Below, one piece after another: positions 1-8,290 of a stretch of 64,000 nt of DNA. Each line of letters opens with the position of its first letter. The first letter of the stretch is position 1. The notes beneath the pieces are model-generated. The model was not told the DNA's origin. It did no database searches and was given only the letters and a program-made list of their open reading frames with translations. Origin of the DNA: Terebella lapidaria (Eukaryota > Annelida > Polychaeta > Terebellida > Terebellidae); NCBI GenBank assembly GCA_949152475.1, contig OX424568.1, forward strand, positions 21,055,667 through 21,119,666, in the 5' to 3' direction. The position numbers were made by a program, and so were the translations under genes.

Positions 1-513
1 AATTTGGTAATCTGCTACAGCGTTGATCGGAAACGGCTCCCTGGTCTGCTCGAACATGGTGAGGAACACCTCCTGGCTGCCCATCTGCATGGTCATTCGG
101 TCGAAATTTATGCCGGATATCCGGGAACGGATGAAATCCATTCCCAGTATTCCTTCGTCTTCACAGTCTGCAATCTCGAACGTCACGGTCTCAGCTACTC
201 CTGCGATGTTGAGTGGGAGTTCTTTCCGGCCATGTGTCCGTATGTTACTTCCGTCAACCATTGAAAGACGAATCGGCGACCGCTTCAGCTTCATTCCGGG
301 TTTCCGGATCCGTTCCCAGGTTTGTAGGTTGAGCATTGTGACAGTGCTGCCGGTGTCGATTATCAGCGTTACTGGCTCTCCGCATACTCTGGCTGTCACA
401 CACATGCCCACCTCGCCCCTGGGACCGGGTCCGTGAACCACCTGCCGGTTATGGGGGTGTCCTCTCTTCCGGGTCCCGGATTTCCCCTTTTCCGCGACCC
501 GCTCTAGTTTTCC
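1..513 (-). CDS. pol, aspartyl protease portion (partial, -1 frame to gag)
   Basis: The minus-strand frame whose codons begin at coordinates equal to 1 modulo 3 is open from inside the gag end to base 1. It contains the retropepsin active site LIIDTGSTVTML (about 330-366) and, further on, a GILGMDFI block (about 130-155), the usual flap-distal GxDF-type motif. Such proteases cut the Gag-Pol polyprotein during particle maturation. No ATG is placed to start this frame; it lies -1 relative to gag and overlaps the gag stop at 504-506, so expression by -1 frameshifting is the simplest reading. RT, RNase H and integrase are beyond the edge. Confidence 0.85.
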
Positions 514-1778
514 GGCTGCTGCTGCTGCTGTCGTGGCTGCTGCAGTTGTTGCTGCTGCTGCGGCTGCTGCTGCTGTTGTCGCGGCGACTGCTGCTGTTGT
601 GGTTGACGCCGCTGCTGCTGCTGCTTCGGCTGCCTACAGTCTCGGGCAAAATGCCCCTTCCGGCTACAGTTGAAGCATTCTAAATCTGCTCGGGAACTGC
701 GCTGCTGCTGCTGCCGGCTAACCGCTTCCTTGACCTGAGTCATCAGATCCGCCAACTGCTGCTGAGTCTGCTCGGCTTGCTTCCGCAATTCGTTCACCTG
801 CTGGCTCCACTCCGGCTCCGTGTTCAGCTGCCTCGTCCGGTGTCGCTCCGCTGGTCTGCTGTTGTCCGTTTTCATGATGCTCTCATACTCGGTAGCGAAA
901 GCCAGGGCCTGCGACAGCGTTTCCGGGTGGCTTTTCAATACCGACAACCGCATATCTCGGTTAGTCAGGCTGTTGCAGAAATGCATCTTCATGAGCACTT
1001 CTGTTGTTGCCGGATCTGCTTTTGGGTAAGCTAGCCGCGTCTTGCTCCGTATGTCTCTGGCCAGCTCGGACAGCTCCTCCTCCGGCTGCAATTTCCGTGT
1101 CTGCAATTCCGCCTGGAAAACAAATGTTTTCTCCCCCGGACAAAACTGCTGTTTTAATGCCGCCACAACCGTATCAAAGCTGCGTCTCTGCTCCGCGGAC
1201 AGATCCAGTAGTATGCTGCGGGCGTTACCTCTCAAACTGACACATAAGTTCAGCGCCTTTTCCTCTGCTGTCCAACGGTAGTACCGAGCGTATTCAAGGA
1301 GGTGAGCCTCATACTCCGGCCACGGATCAGTTCCGTCGTACGTCATTAATCTGGCTACTCCTGCCCTTGGTGCTGGTTGTTGTACTGCTTCTGCCTGCTG
1401 CTGCTTTCCGGTTACTGCCAGGTGCTGCTGAAACACCTCCATTTGGGTCGCCAATAATCTGGTCAGGTTGTCGACTAAATTCTCTCCGCCTTCCGGTTCC
1501 GCATCCGGTTCCCGATCGCCAGCCTGGTCCGGAAAGTTAATTTCCGCTTCTGCTAACTGCTCTGCAGGCTGTACTTCTTGAGGAACCCGAAGGGGCTCTT
1601 CTGCAACTGCTTTCTGCATTTCCGGCTGCAACACCTTTCGCTCGGCAGGACGAACTGCTTCCTTTTCCGCAACCGGCATCTGCAACGGCTCAGCTCCTAC
1701 TGCTCCTACAGGCTGCTCCGTGTCCGACACGGCTGCCTTCAGCTGCTGTTCCGCCAATTTGCCCCGTCTAGTAGTCAT
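504..1778 (-). CDS. gag: gag polyprotein of the Gypsy-like element
   Basis: A 424-codon ORF begins 11 bases downstream of the primer-binding site, so the leader is very short. The N-terminal 100 residues are Glu/Ala/Pro-rich. Residues about 140-300 have the composition of a retrotransposon capsid (for example EYEAHLLEYARYYRWT and FNTV-like helical segments), followed by a Gln-rich stretch and a CCHC zinc knuckle CFNCSRKGHFARDC (C-x2-C-x4-H-x4-C) near residue 375. The C-terminal 45 residues are almost pure Gln with Arg and Pro, encoded by CAG/CAA runs. It would package element RNA in cytoplasmic particles. No internal stop is present. Confidence 0.9.
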   Translation of the reverse strand: MTTRRGKLAEQQLKAAVSDTEQPVGAVGAEPLQMPVAEKEAVRPAERKVLQPEMQKAVAEEPLRVPQEVQPAEQLAEAEINFPDQAGDREPDAEPEGGENLVDNLTRLLATQMEVFQQHLAVTGKQQQAEAVQQPAPRAGVARLMTYDGTDPWPEYEAHLLEYARYYRWTAEEKALNLCVSLRGNARSILLDLSAEQRRSFDTVVAALKQQFCPGEKTFVFQAELQTRKLQPEEELSELARDIRSKTRLAYPKADPATTEVLMKMHFCNSLTNRDMRLSVLKSHPETLSQALAFATEYESIMKTDNSRPAERHRTRQLNTEPEWSQQVNELRKQAEQTQQQLADLMTQVKEAVSRQQQQRSSRADLECFNCSRKGHFARDCRQPKQQQQRRQPQQQQSPRQQQQQPQQQQQLQQPRQQQQQPEN

Positions 1779-1788
1779 ACTGCAGATG

Positions 1789-1806
1789 ATCCCACCGCTG
1801 CCACCA
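1789..1806 (-). other. Primer-binding site for tRNA-Leu
   Basis: On the minus strand the 18 bases TGGTGGCAGCGGTGGGAT are the exact complement of the conserved 3' end, including CCA, of animal tRNA-Leu with anticodon AAG/UAG. The site lies six bases inside the LTR boundary and just before the gag start, the normal place for minus-strand DNA priming. The tRNA identity comes from my knowledge of animal tRNA-Leu 3' sequences. Confidence 0.88.
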
Positions 1807-2567
1807 AAAAGTTGTAACGGGTTTGCACCCTTCTGTGACGTCTTGATGAACCGGTTTTCTAGGGAGGTGGGTGAGTTGTTGTTTAACCGGAGCTGAAACG
1901 GTAAAACTCCGGGAAACTGCTACTGCTGTACAGTTGAACTCCGGCTAGAAGTCTCTAAGGTTGGTAGCGTGGTCTGAAATGGACCTCTTAACCGTTGTCC
2001 GACTGCTAATCTGCAACTGCACCTGTAAAGTAAGGATCCGGAGGCGTTTCCGTCTCCGGGTACTGCAACTGCTCCGTCGGGAAACCGCTTTACTGCAACA
2101 GCTCCGTCGTTTTCCGTCTTACTGCAAACTGCGACTGCGCCTGGAATAAAGAATCCGGGAACGTTGCCGTTTCCGAATACTGCAACCGCTCTGCCAGGTT
2201 CCGCCGCACTGCAATCTGCTCCGGTTGGCTCCGCCTCACCGCAACCTGCGACTGCACCTGAAATGGAGTATCTCGGAAGTGTTCCCACTTCCGGTTACCG
2301 CAACCGCTCCGTCAGGTACTGCCTCTGCAACTCCGTCGTCCGGTACCGCCTCTGCAACTGCTTCGTCGTTCCCGTCTCTGCAACTGTTCCGTCCGATACC
2401 GCCTCCGTAGTTGCTCCGTCGAATTCCACCTCCGTCTCCGTCTCCGTCTTCTTCCTCGGTGATCTGGGTTCTTGGATCACCCTAAGATGTCTTTACAACT
2501 TGGTCTTAACCGACTGTGGTCTTATCTCCCTTCACTTCGTATTACTTTTCTTTTCCGGTGAACTAAC

Positions 2568-2573
2568 TTTATT
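2568..2573 (-). terminator. Possible LTR polyadenylation signal
   Basis: AATAAA on the minus strand, about 200 bases downstream of the TATA box, where the R region would be expected. A second AATAAA lies near 2628. Only one or neither may be used. Confidence 0.4.
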
Positions 2574-2775
2574 ATAAATTCCAGTTCCCTAACGAACACG
2601 GAAAAACAACTCGGTTGAAGTTTTCATGTTTATTTTCCAAGTGCACAGTCGGAAGACTTAACTGCTATCATCTGGATGACTCTATCCGGAACAAGGGAGT
2701 ACGCTGCTATGGGAGAAGGGGTCTGCACAGGTCGACGTCAGGACACCAACTCCGCCGTCCGCTGTGAAGCGGGGG

Positions 2776-2783
2776 CTTTTATA
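2776..2783 (-). promoter_or_regulatory. LTR TATA box
   Basis: TATAAAAG on the minus strand, roughly in the middle of the LTR and followed by GC-rich sequence. It would place transcription start near 2750, dividing U3 from R/U5. Confidence 0.6.
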
Positions 2784-3201
2784 GACCTGAGACCCACGTC
2801 ACGTGACCAACCTATTGTGACGTCATAGTCCGCCAAAACACTGATATTTTCCGGATTTCTAAAAACACTCTAGAACCAATCAGTGGCTGACACGTCACCT
2901 TTTAAACCGAAAACGAGGCTGATCACATGACCTTCCGGAAATAACGTCATTACGTTTTTGTACTCCATTGTTCCGGCTCCGTGTCCGGTTCCGTCTCCGG
3001 TTCCGGCTCCGTCTCCGGCTTTACCGACATCATAAATTACTAAGTTCCGAGACGGAAAACCTTTAAAACATTAACAATACGGAACCGTATGAACCTTTAA
3101 ACACATATACACCCTAATAAACGGTTATTTAACCATAATATCACAAAACACTAACAGAATTACCTAGGGGAAACCTTTGGGTACGCCCCAAAACCGTTAC
3201 A

Positions 3202-3293
3202 GTACTTATAGTACTCACATGTGGCTTTCTAAATGCACTTTGTGGTCATTTGTTCGCTTGTCCCCGGCCGGGAAGCTTCAAATATTTTATATC
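3202..3293 (+). repeat. DIRS split repeat A1
   Basis: Identical to 7353-7444 over 92 bases, beginning GTACTTATAGTACTC and ending ATATTTTATATC. Its left edge is the Gypsy LTR junction, so A1 probably continues on the far side of that insertion. The DNA before A2 (7179-7352) predicts the missing part. Confidence 0.9.
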
Positions 3294-3365
3294 GCAACCG
3301 TTAAAGTCTACGTGGAATATTTGATACAACAATTTGTTTCTTTGAATTCGGAGTAGCCTATCAAC

Positions 3366-4524
3366 ATGGCAGAATCACTGGAAGATTGGTTTAAAGAAGC
3401 AGAACTGTCGGCAGATACGGTTCACGCACTTGCAGAGCACGGCTTTGCTTCGAAGAAATCTTTGAAGAGACTCACACAGCCCGTGTTGCAGAAACACTTC
3501 GGGAAAATTCTCCCGCTCGGCCAACTCTTGCTGCTTGAAGGCGCCGTCGAGGGCTTACAGACGACGCAGCCGTCTACGACTCCGTCTACAACAGAAACGA
3601 CCAACGCGCCTTCGGGTTTTACCCCCGGAGACACTGGTGACCATGGCAACGCACCGCCCGAAAATCCGACATCAGCGCCTACCCCACCGGAGGACGGTAA
3701 TAACCTGGACTTTACCAAACTGTGTCAACTGCTCGGCGCGGGACACGTGGCGGGAGGCAACGCAGAGATCCAGGGCAACATCCAGACAGCAGGGGCGTTG
3801 TCGGCTGACGACGGTAAGCCGAGTGTCTTTGACCCATTCCAGTTCTATGCACGGCAGTCGCCTAATGACAAAAAGAAAGCTCGTGACGTGCGTGACTTTC
3901 GCAAATCAACACCGCAATCCAGACGACCAGACCTCGCACCCTGTTAAAATCGGCAACACCGTGATCGACATCACTCAGACTGATCATAAAGTGTCACTGG
4001 AGAGCATGACTCCGCTACAGTACGCAGAGGGAAGTCTTCGCATCCTGCGTGAAATGGTGCTGACTGACGGACTTACACTCCCGGGCGTGCTTGAGCACAT
4101 CGGTTACCTAACCAAAATCGTGTGCATGGCACAGGTATTTCCGTGGCACGGAGTACTCAGGTACGACACAGAATACCACAGACAACAGGCATGTATGGGC
4201 TTCCCCTGGGGCTCCGATAGTCCTTTCCTCATGCAGCTGCTGCTGGGTCAAGGCAAACAACCTAGCGGAGGGAGAGGACGGGACCCGGGGGCGTCGGCGC
4301 CACGTGGGAACACGCGGGAAAAGTATGACCCGACAACGGGGACGGCCATTTGTCAACGCTTCAATGGTCGTAACGGTTGTTCCCTCAGAAACTGTCGGTA
4401 TTCCCACGTCTGTGTTACCTGCTTCAGCAAAAGCCATGGCGATTTCAACCACATCCCGCGCATGCACAACCAGAACGCGGGGACCAGCAACGCCACACCA
4501 CCCACAAGTACCCCAAAAAACTGA
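3366..4524 (+). pseudogene. DIRS ORF1, gag-like protein with CCCH-type zinc motif (frameshifted)
   Basis: An ATG at 3366 opens a frame reading MAESLEDWFKEAEL, whose first 65 residues look like a SAM-type helical domain. The frame ends at 3947, but a plausible protein sequence (NQHRNPDDQTSHPVKIGN) continues in the next frame from about 3900 to 4524. One extra base near 3895-3905 explains this. The C-terminal part has a Cys/His cluster CQRFNGRNGCSLRNCRYSH (C-x8-C-x4-C-x3-H), followed by further Cys and His residues, the kind of nucleic-acid-binding finger found in ORF1 of tyrosine-recombinase retroelements. The frameshift could instead be programmed, but I see no slippery site. Confidence 0.75.
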
Positions 4525-4535
4525 GTGTGCCCACA

Positions 4536-6236
4536 ATGTCCCCGCTGACTGAGAAACTGGCATTGTGGGAACAGGAACTGCCCAGCGATGACCCTGATCG
4601 ATCATTTATATTGGACGGTATCAGGCACGGTTTTCTCATCACAGACAACATGTGCTCAGACAGTATTGCTGATGTCTACGTCAGAAACAGTACATCGGCC
4701 ACCGCAGCAGAGACACGTGACCTTGTCGAGGACCAGATCAAGGAGGAAGTGCTACTCGGACGCTATGTACCAGTGAACACCAAACCAGCCATCGTCAGCG
4801 CGATATCAGCAGTGCCCAAGAGCTCCGGTGGTATCCGGCTCATTCACGATATGAGCCGACCGGATGATGCCTGCCTCAACAACATGGCCACTAAAGAGCC
4901 TTTCCGAGCCGAGTCCGTGAACGACGCGATAGCCAAGATAGGCCCTGGATGGTTTATGGCCAAGGTAGACCTCCAGTCAGCCTACCGGATAGTGCCACTT
5001 CACCCCTCACAGTATCAGCTGACCGGACTTCAGTGGACATTTAAGACAGGCCGTTCCCAGTATATGTATGATGCCCGGCTGCCGTTTGGAGCACGCAAAA
5101 GCCCCCACTTATTCCACACACTAACGCAATCAGTGCGACGAATGATGGAAAGGAGAGGATTCAACGCCGTGACAGTGTTCCTTGACGACTTCCTGGTGGC
5201 CGGAGAAACTTTCACCCAGTGTCAGGCCGCTATGAACACTCTGATACACCTACTGAGAAGCCTGGGCTTCATGATAAACTGGAAAAAAGTGTGTGATCCA
5301 ACGCAGCGCATCGTGTTCCTCGGTGTGGTAATAGACTCCAAGGCAGGGACACTGTCACTGGAAGCCAGTAAAGTCCGTCAGCTACAGACTCTACTCGCAG
5401 ACCTACAGCTACGCAAGCGTATATCACGTCGACAGCTAGAGTCATTGGCGGGTAGACTCTCCTGGGCTGCCCACCTGATTCCGTGGGGCAGAACACACAT
5501 CAGGTCGATCTTCAACGTCATCCGATCTCTAAACCACCCCACCCACAAGGCCCCGCTGTCGACGCTCAGGGAGGACCTACAGTGGTGGCAGGTCTGGTTG
5601 GTTTACGGCAACAACACCAAGCGGATTTGGGATGACCGGGAGACGCGCCACGTATTCACCGACGCCAGTGTCCAAGCGGGCGGAGCATTCTGCCATGGGG
5701 ACTGGGTGTTTACGGCATGGCAGGCGGACTGGCCCGACATCGCTGGTGAACACATAAACGTTAAGGAACTCGCAGCTGTGTGTGTGTCTGCCCTCCGCTG
5801 GGGACCTGCGTGGGCGGGCCGCCGTGTCGTGGTCCACACAGACAGTCGTGTCGTCGAAGCTATGCTAAACAAGGGTTCATCAACAAACATAGTGTGTCTG
5901 ACAATTCTCAAGGCTTTTTCACTCATTGCATTGCATTATGACTTTAGCTTACATGCTGTCCATATTCCAGGATGTGACAATGTGATAGCGGACTCAGTAA
6001 GCAGACTGTATGCAAATGGCTATCTAAGCTTTCTGTTACATATATTGCATCCAATGTATGATAAAAGCAATGTACTGTTGTATGTAGCTCCACACATGAC
6101 ACCGATGTCCATGTTATCTGTTGACCCACAGATCTCGCAGCTCAGCAGCTCCGACAGGACCTGGACAGAGAGGCTGCGTACTGGCGGTCCAAGTGCCTGG
6201 CCGAGTCGACGAAGTCAGCCTACAGAGTCCATCTGA
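4536..6236 (+). CDS. DIRS ORF2, reverse transcriptase-RNase H
   Basis: The ORF is open from 4377, but the in-frame ATG at 4536, just after ORF1 ends, is the likelier start (MSPLTEKLALWEQ). RT blocks are in order: the IRLIHDMSRP finger block, the WFMAKVDLQSAYR block with a catalytic Asp, LPFGARKSPHLF, then the catalytic FLDDF box (about 5178-5192), a YxDD variant, and the thumb FLGVVID. RNase H follows with HVFTDASVQAGGAF, INVKELAAV, a DSRVVEAML block and a conserved C-terminal Asp in VIADSVSR. Its length of about 566 codons is normal for a DIRS RT-RH without methyltransferase. All catalytic carboxylates I can place are present. Confidence 0.9.
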   Translation: MSPLTEKLALWEQELPSDDPDRSFILDGIRHGFLITDNMCSDSIADVYVRNSTSATAAETRDLVEDQIKEEVLLGRYVPVNTKPAIVSAISAVPKSSGGIRLIHDMSRPDDACLNNMATKEPFRAESVNDAIAKIGPGWFMAKVDLQSAYRIVPLHPSQYQLTGLQWTFKTGRSQYMYDARLPFGARKSPHLFHTLTQSVRRMMERRGFNAVTVFLDDFLVAGETFTQCQAAMNTLIHLLRSLGFMINWKKVCDPTQRIVFLGVVIDSKAGTLSLEASKVRQLQTLLADLQLRKRISRRQLESLAGRLSWAAHLIPWGRTHIRSIFNVIRSLNHPTHKAPLSTLREDLQWWQVWLVYGNNTKRIWDDRETRHVFTDASVQAGGAFCHGDWVFTAWQADWPDIAGEHINVKELAAVCVSALRWGPAWAGRRVVVHTDSRVVEAMLNKGSSTNIVCLTILKAFSLIALHYDFSLHAVHIPGCDNVIADSVSRLYANGYLSFLLHILHPMYDKSNVLLYVAPHMTPMSMLSVDPQISQLSSSDRTWTERLRTGGPSAWPSRRSQPTESI

Positions 6237-7102
6237 AAACTTACCTGCAGTTCTGTGTCCAAACCAAGTGTCCGCCCTTACCAATCTCTACCGATAATGT
6301 ATGTAGATATGCTGCTTACTTGGCCCGTTCCAGGTCTCCTTCCACGGTTAGGCAGTACATTAATGTCCTTCGTCTTATCAGTCTTGAATTTGGTCTTCCC
6401 AATCCAGTAGAAACCTGGGAACTTGGATCACTAATCAAGGGTGTCCGTAGACAGAAAGGTAACAGTGCAAACCAAAAGGCCCCTATTTTGCCTGAACACC
6501 TCATCAGCTTTTCTCGTTGCCTCAACTTTTCAGATTTGTCAGACATGCAATTCTGGTCGGCCTGCCTGACAGGATTTTTTGGTTTGCTGAGAGTCAGTAA
6601 CTTCACGGTGTCATCGTCCACATCCAGTATGTCTGTCACTCGTCAGGATGTCTCGGTGAATAAACAGGGTGTTGTCCTTAAGGTTCGTGCCTCTAAAACA
6701 AACCAGTGTAAGTCTAGAGTCCACGAGGTAGTCCTCCCTTACACAAAACATCCCCTGTTGTGTCCCGCTACTCATGTTATCAGGTTCCTAGGTCTCACGC
6801 TCCAGGTTCCCCCCTCTGAACCATTGTTCACCATCCCCCGTAATGGCGTGTTCGTTCAGTTAACCCAGGCTCATTTCCGCCAGAGATTTTTGCAACTGTC
6901 ATCTGGGGTGGGTCTTTTGTCAGGAAAATACAACACACATAGTTTGCGGCGTGGCGGAGCCACTTGGTTGCTTTCTACAGGGACCCCCTTAGCTATGGTT
7001 AAGGCGATTGGAGATTGGTCGTCCGACGCTGTTTTCTCGTATCTAAAACCCACCACGGGCATGAAGTTTCATGCTCTACAAAATGCTTTCAAGGGTTTAT
7101 AA
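6125..7102 (+). CDS. DIRS ORF3, tyrosine recombinase
   Basis: The frame is open from 6125 to the stop at 7102. The first ATG is at 6320, yet residues before it (such as EAAYWRSKCLAESTKSAYRV) form the SAM-like N-terminal core-binding segment expected of phage-integrase-type recombinases. Without them the protein would lack part of that domain. Catalytic residues are visible: Arg in FGLLRVSNF, the box-II HSLRRGG (H-x-x-R), a Trp in IGDWSSD and the Tyr nucleophile in FSYLKP. It would join the circular cDNA to the genome. It overlaps ORF2 by 112 bases in the -1 frame, so read-through by frameshifting or a non-AUG start is likely. Confidence 0.87.
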   Translation, partial: PTDLAAQQLRQDLDREAAYWRSKCLAESTKSAYRVHLKTYLQFCVQTKCPPLPISTDNVCRYAAYLARSRSPSTVRQYINVLRLISLEFGLPNPVETWELGSLIKGVRRQKGNSANQKAPILPEHLISFSRCLNFSDLSDMQFWSACLTGFFGLLRVSNFTVSSSTSSMSVTRQDVSVNKQGVVLKVRASKTNQCKSRVHEVVLPYTKHPLLCPATHVIRFLGLTLQVPPSEPLFTIPRNGVFVQLTQAHFRQRFLQLSSGVGLLSGKYNTHSLRRGGATWLLSTGTPLAMVKAIGDWSSDAVFSYLKPTTGMKFHALQNAFKGL

Positions 7103-7135
7103 CTACTACTTGTAACTACTACTCCGTACTCTGGG

Positions 7136-7178
7136 TTGGGACCTCTGTTGTACCACAATTATTTTACATGTCGCTATG
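7136..7178 (+). repeat. DIRS split repeat B1
   Basis: 43 bases from TTGGGACCTCTGTTG to TCGCTATG, repeated exactly at 7491-7533. It lies 34 bases after the recombinase stop. Confidence 0.88.
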
Positions 7179-7352
7179 TTAATGTGTCTGTGTCATCAAA
7201 TCTATATACATAATATTATGTCATGTCAATAAATTTAGTAAGCCCACGTCTGTGTCTGTTTTAAGCTCTCGTGTTTTACTACACGGGGTTTAAAATAGAC
7301 TCAGACGTGGGTCCCTGCTTAGTGTACTAGTATTGCTCTACTCAGTTTTATT

Positions 7353-7444
7353 GTACTTATAGTACTCACATGTGGCTTTCTAAATGCACTTTGTGGTCAT
7401 TTGTTCGCTTGTCCCCGGCCGGGAAGCTTCAAATATTTTATATC
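7353..7444 (+). repeat. DIRS split repeat A2
   Basis: Second copy of the 92-base A repeat, placed between B1 and B2 as the split-repeat architecture requires. Confidence 0.9.
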
Positions 7445-7490
7445 CCACCCTCCCTCCCAAAAATAGCAAATTTTAGTATCCAGGGAGGAT

Positions 7491-7533
7491 TTGGGACCTC
7501 TGTTGTACCACAATTATTTTACATGTCGCTATG
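7491..7533 (+). repeat. DIRS split repeat B2 and likely right terminus
   Basis: Second copy of B. Similarity with B1 stops after ATG at 7533, so this is the probable right end of the element. Confidence 0.85.
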
Positions 7534-8290
7534 GTATTTGTATGTCTTTATCGTTTATTGATACTACAACACATTAAAAAGACATCGTTTATTTAAAAAT
7601 CACCATGTTAAATGCACCCCCAGGGTAAAAGATAGAGAGGCGTCTGGTGCTTATCACCAAGGCGAATAAATTCATTAGAATTTCTAATTGATCAGTACCT
7701 CCACTTTACAACCCTACAATTCGCGTATAAGCGCATGCGCCTAAGAGCGCATAAATACGGTATATGGCATTCTCTTAGTATCGTGGAAACATGCCAATCA
7801 CGACTATGTAACAACAAAGTAAATACTTGCGCTTACATGTGTCACGAAATGACAACCATACCACGGGTTCGGTTTTAAATTCATCTATGTACATTATTGT
7901 AATCAAATTGCTTCTTCGAAAGTGTTGGATTTGAAAACATGTCGATGAATAACAAAAAACTAAAAACAATTAAACCCGAGTATAATTAGTCTGTCACACC
8001 ACAAGAGGCATGTACATGAATACGCAATAAAGTAGAAAACTAGCTGACTAATAAAGTGGTAAACTAACTGACCAAGAGACCCATGTTGCCTGCAATGACT
8101 AGAATGAAAGACTAATGCCACTTTCGACTGGGATTTATATCAAATTCTTCTAGTTTACTTATCTATTCTAAACTCTTGTATGTTGTTTTATTTCATTGCA
8201 CTTCTGTGTACCTCTGTGTATGTCTGTACTGATATAATGTTCCATACATGATGAATGACTGGCCAAATGAGTGTATGTACTTTGCCCCCT
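7534..8290. other. Non-coding, nothing recognised
   Basis: AT-rich sequence between two retroelement remains. No convincing ORF, RNA gene or repeat was seen. Confidence 0.5.

Larger units (their letters stand above)
1..3201 (-). mobile_element. Ty3/Gypsy-like LTR retrotransposon, 5' part (partial)
   Basis: Reading leftward on the minus strand the order is LTR, tRNA-Leu primer-binding site, gag with a CCHC knuckle, then an aspartyl protease frame that is still open at base 1. This is the canonical LTR-retrotransposon order. The rest of pol and the second LTR must lie left of the window. gag and the visible part of pol are open, so the copy looks fairly young. Its outer end abuts base 3202, exactly where homology with the second A repeat of the DIRS element begins, so it appears to have inserted into that element. 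Clade within Ty3/Gypsy cannot be set without RT and integrase. Confidence 0.88.
1813..3201 (-). repeat. 5' LTR of the Gypsy-like element
   Basis: On the plus strand this segment starts TGTAACGG and ends CCGTTACA, a perfect 8-bp terminal inverted repeat with TG...CA ends, 1389 bp in all. One end is next to the primer-binding site and the other coincides with the first base of the DIRS repeat. Between about 1900 and 2450 it is filled with imperfect repeats built on CTGCAACTGCTCCGTC, and 2970-3018 has short TCCGGT/TCCGTC repeats. The partner LTR is outside the window, so the boundaries rest on these signals only. Confidence 0.8.
3202..7533 (+). mobile_element. DIRS-type (PAT/Ngaro-like) tyrosine-recombinase retrotransposon
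   Basis: Three consecutive coding regions (gag-like, RT-RNase H, tyrosine recombinase) are followed by the repeat order B1 - A2 - B2, with A1 at the left. This A1-ORFs-B1-A2-B2 split direct repeat layout is that of PAT/Ngaro-type elements, which integrate through a circular intermediate with a tyrosine recombinase and make no target duplication. A1 and A2 are identical over 92 bp, and B1 and B2 over 43 bp, by my reading. I saw no methyltransferase domain, as expected for this group. The left end is interrupted by the Gypsy-like element, and the gag-like ORF has a frameshift, so the copy is probably dead. Confidence 0.88.

Noticed and set aside
449-649. Minus-strand Ser/Arg-rich ORF of 66 codons
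   Set aside because: Out-of-frame reading of the gag poly-Gln CAG repeats.
1920-2577. ORFs on both strands within the LTR (Ala/Val-rich and Ser/Thr-rich)
   Set aside because: They come from the CTGCAACTGCTCCGTC repeat of the LTR and have no recognisable protein features.
3535-3947. Second ORF overlapping the first part of DIRS ORF1
   Set aside because: Only its part after about 3900 looks like protein; the earlier portion is a shadow of ORF1 in another frame.
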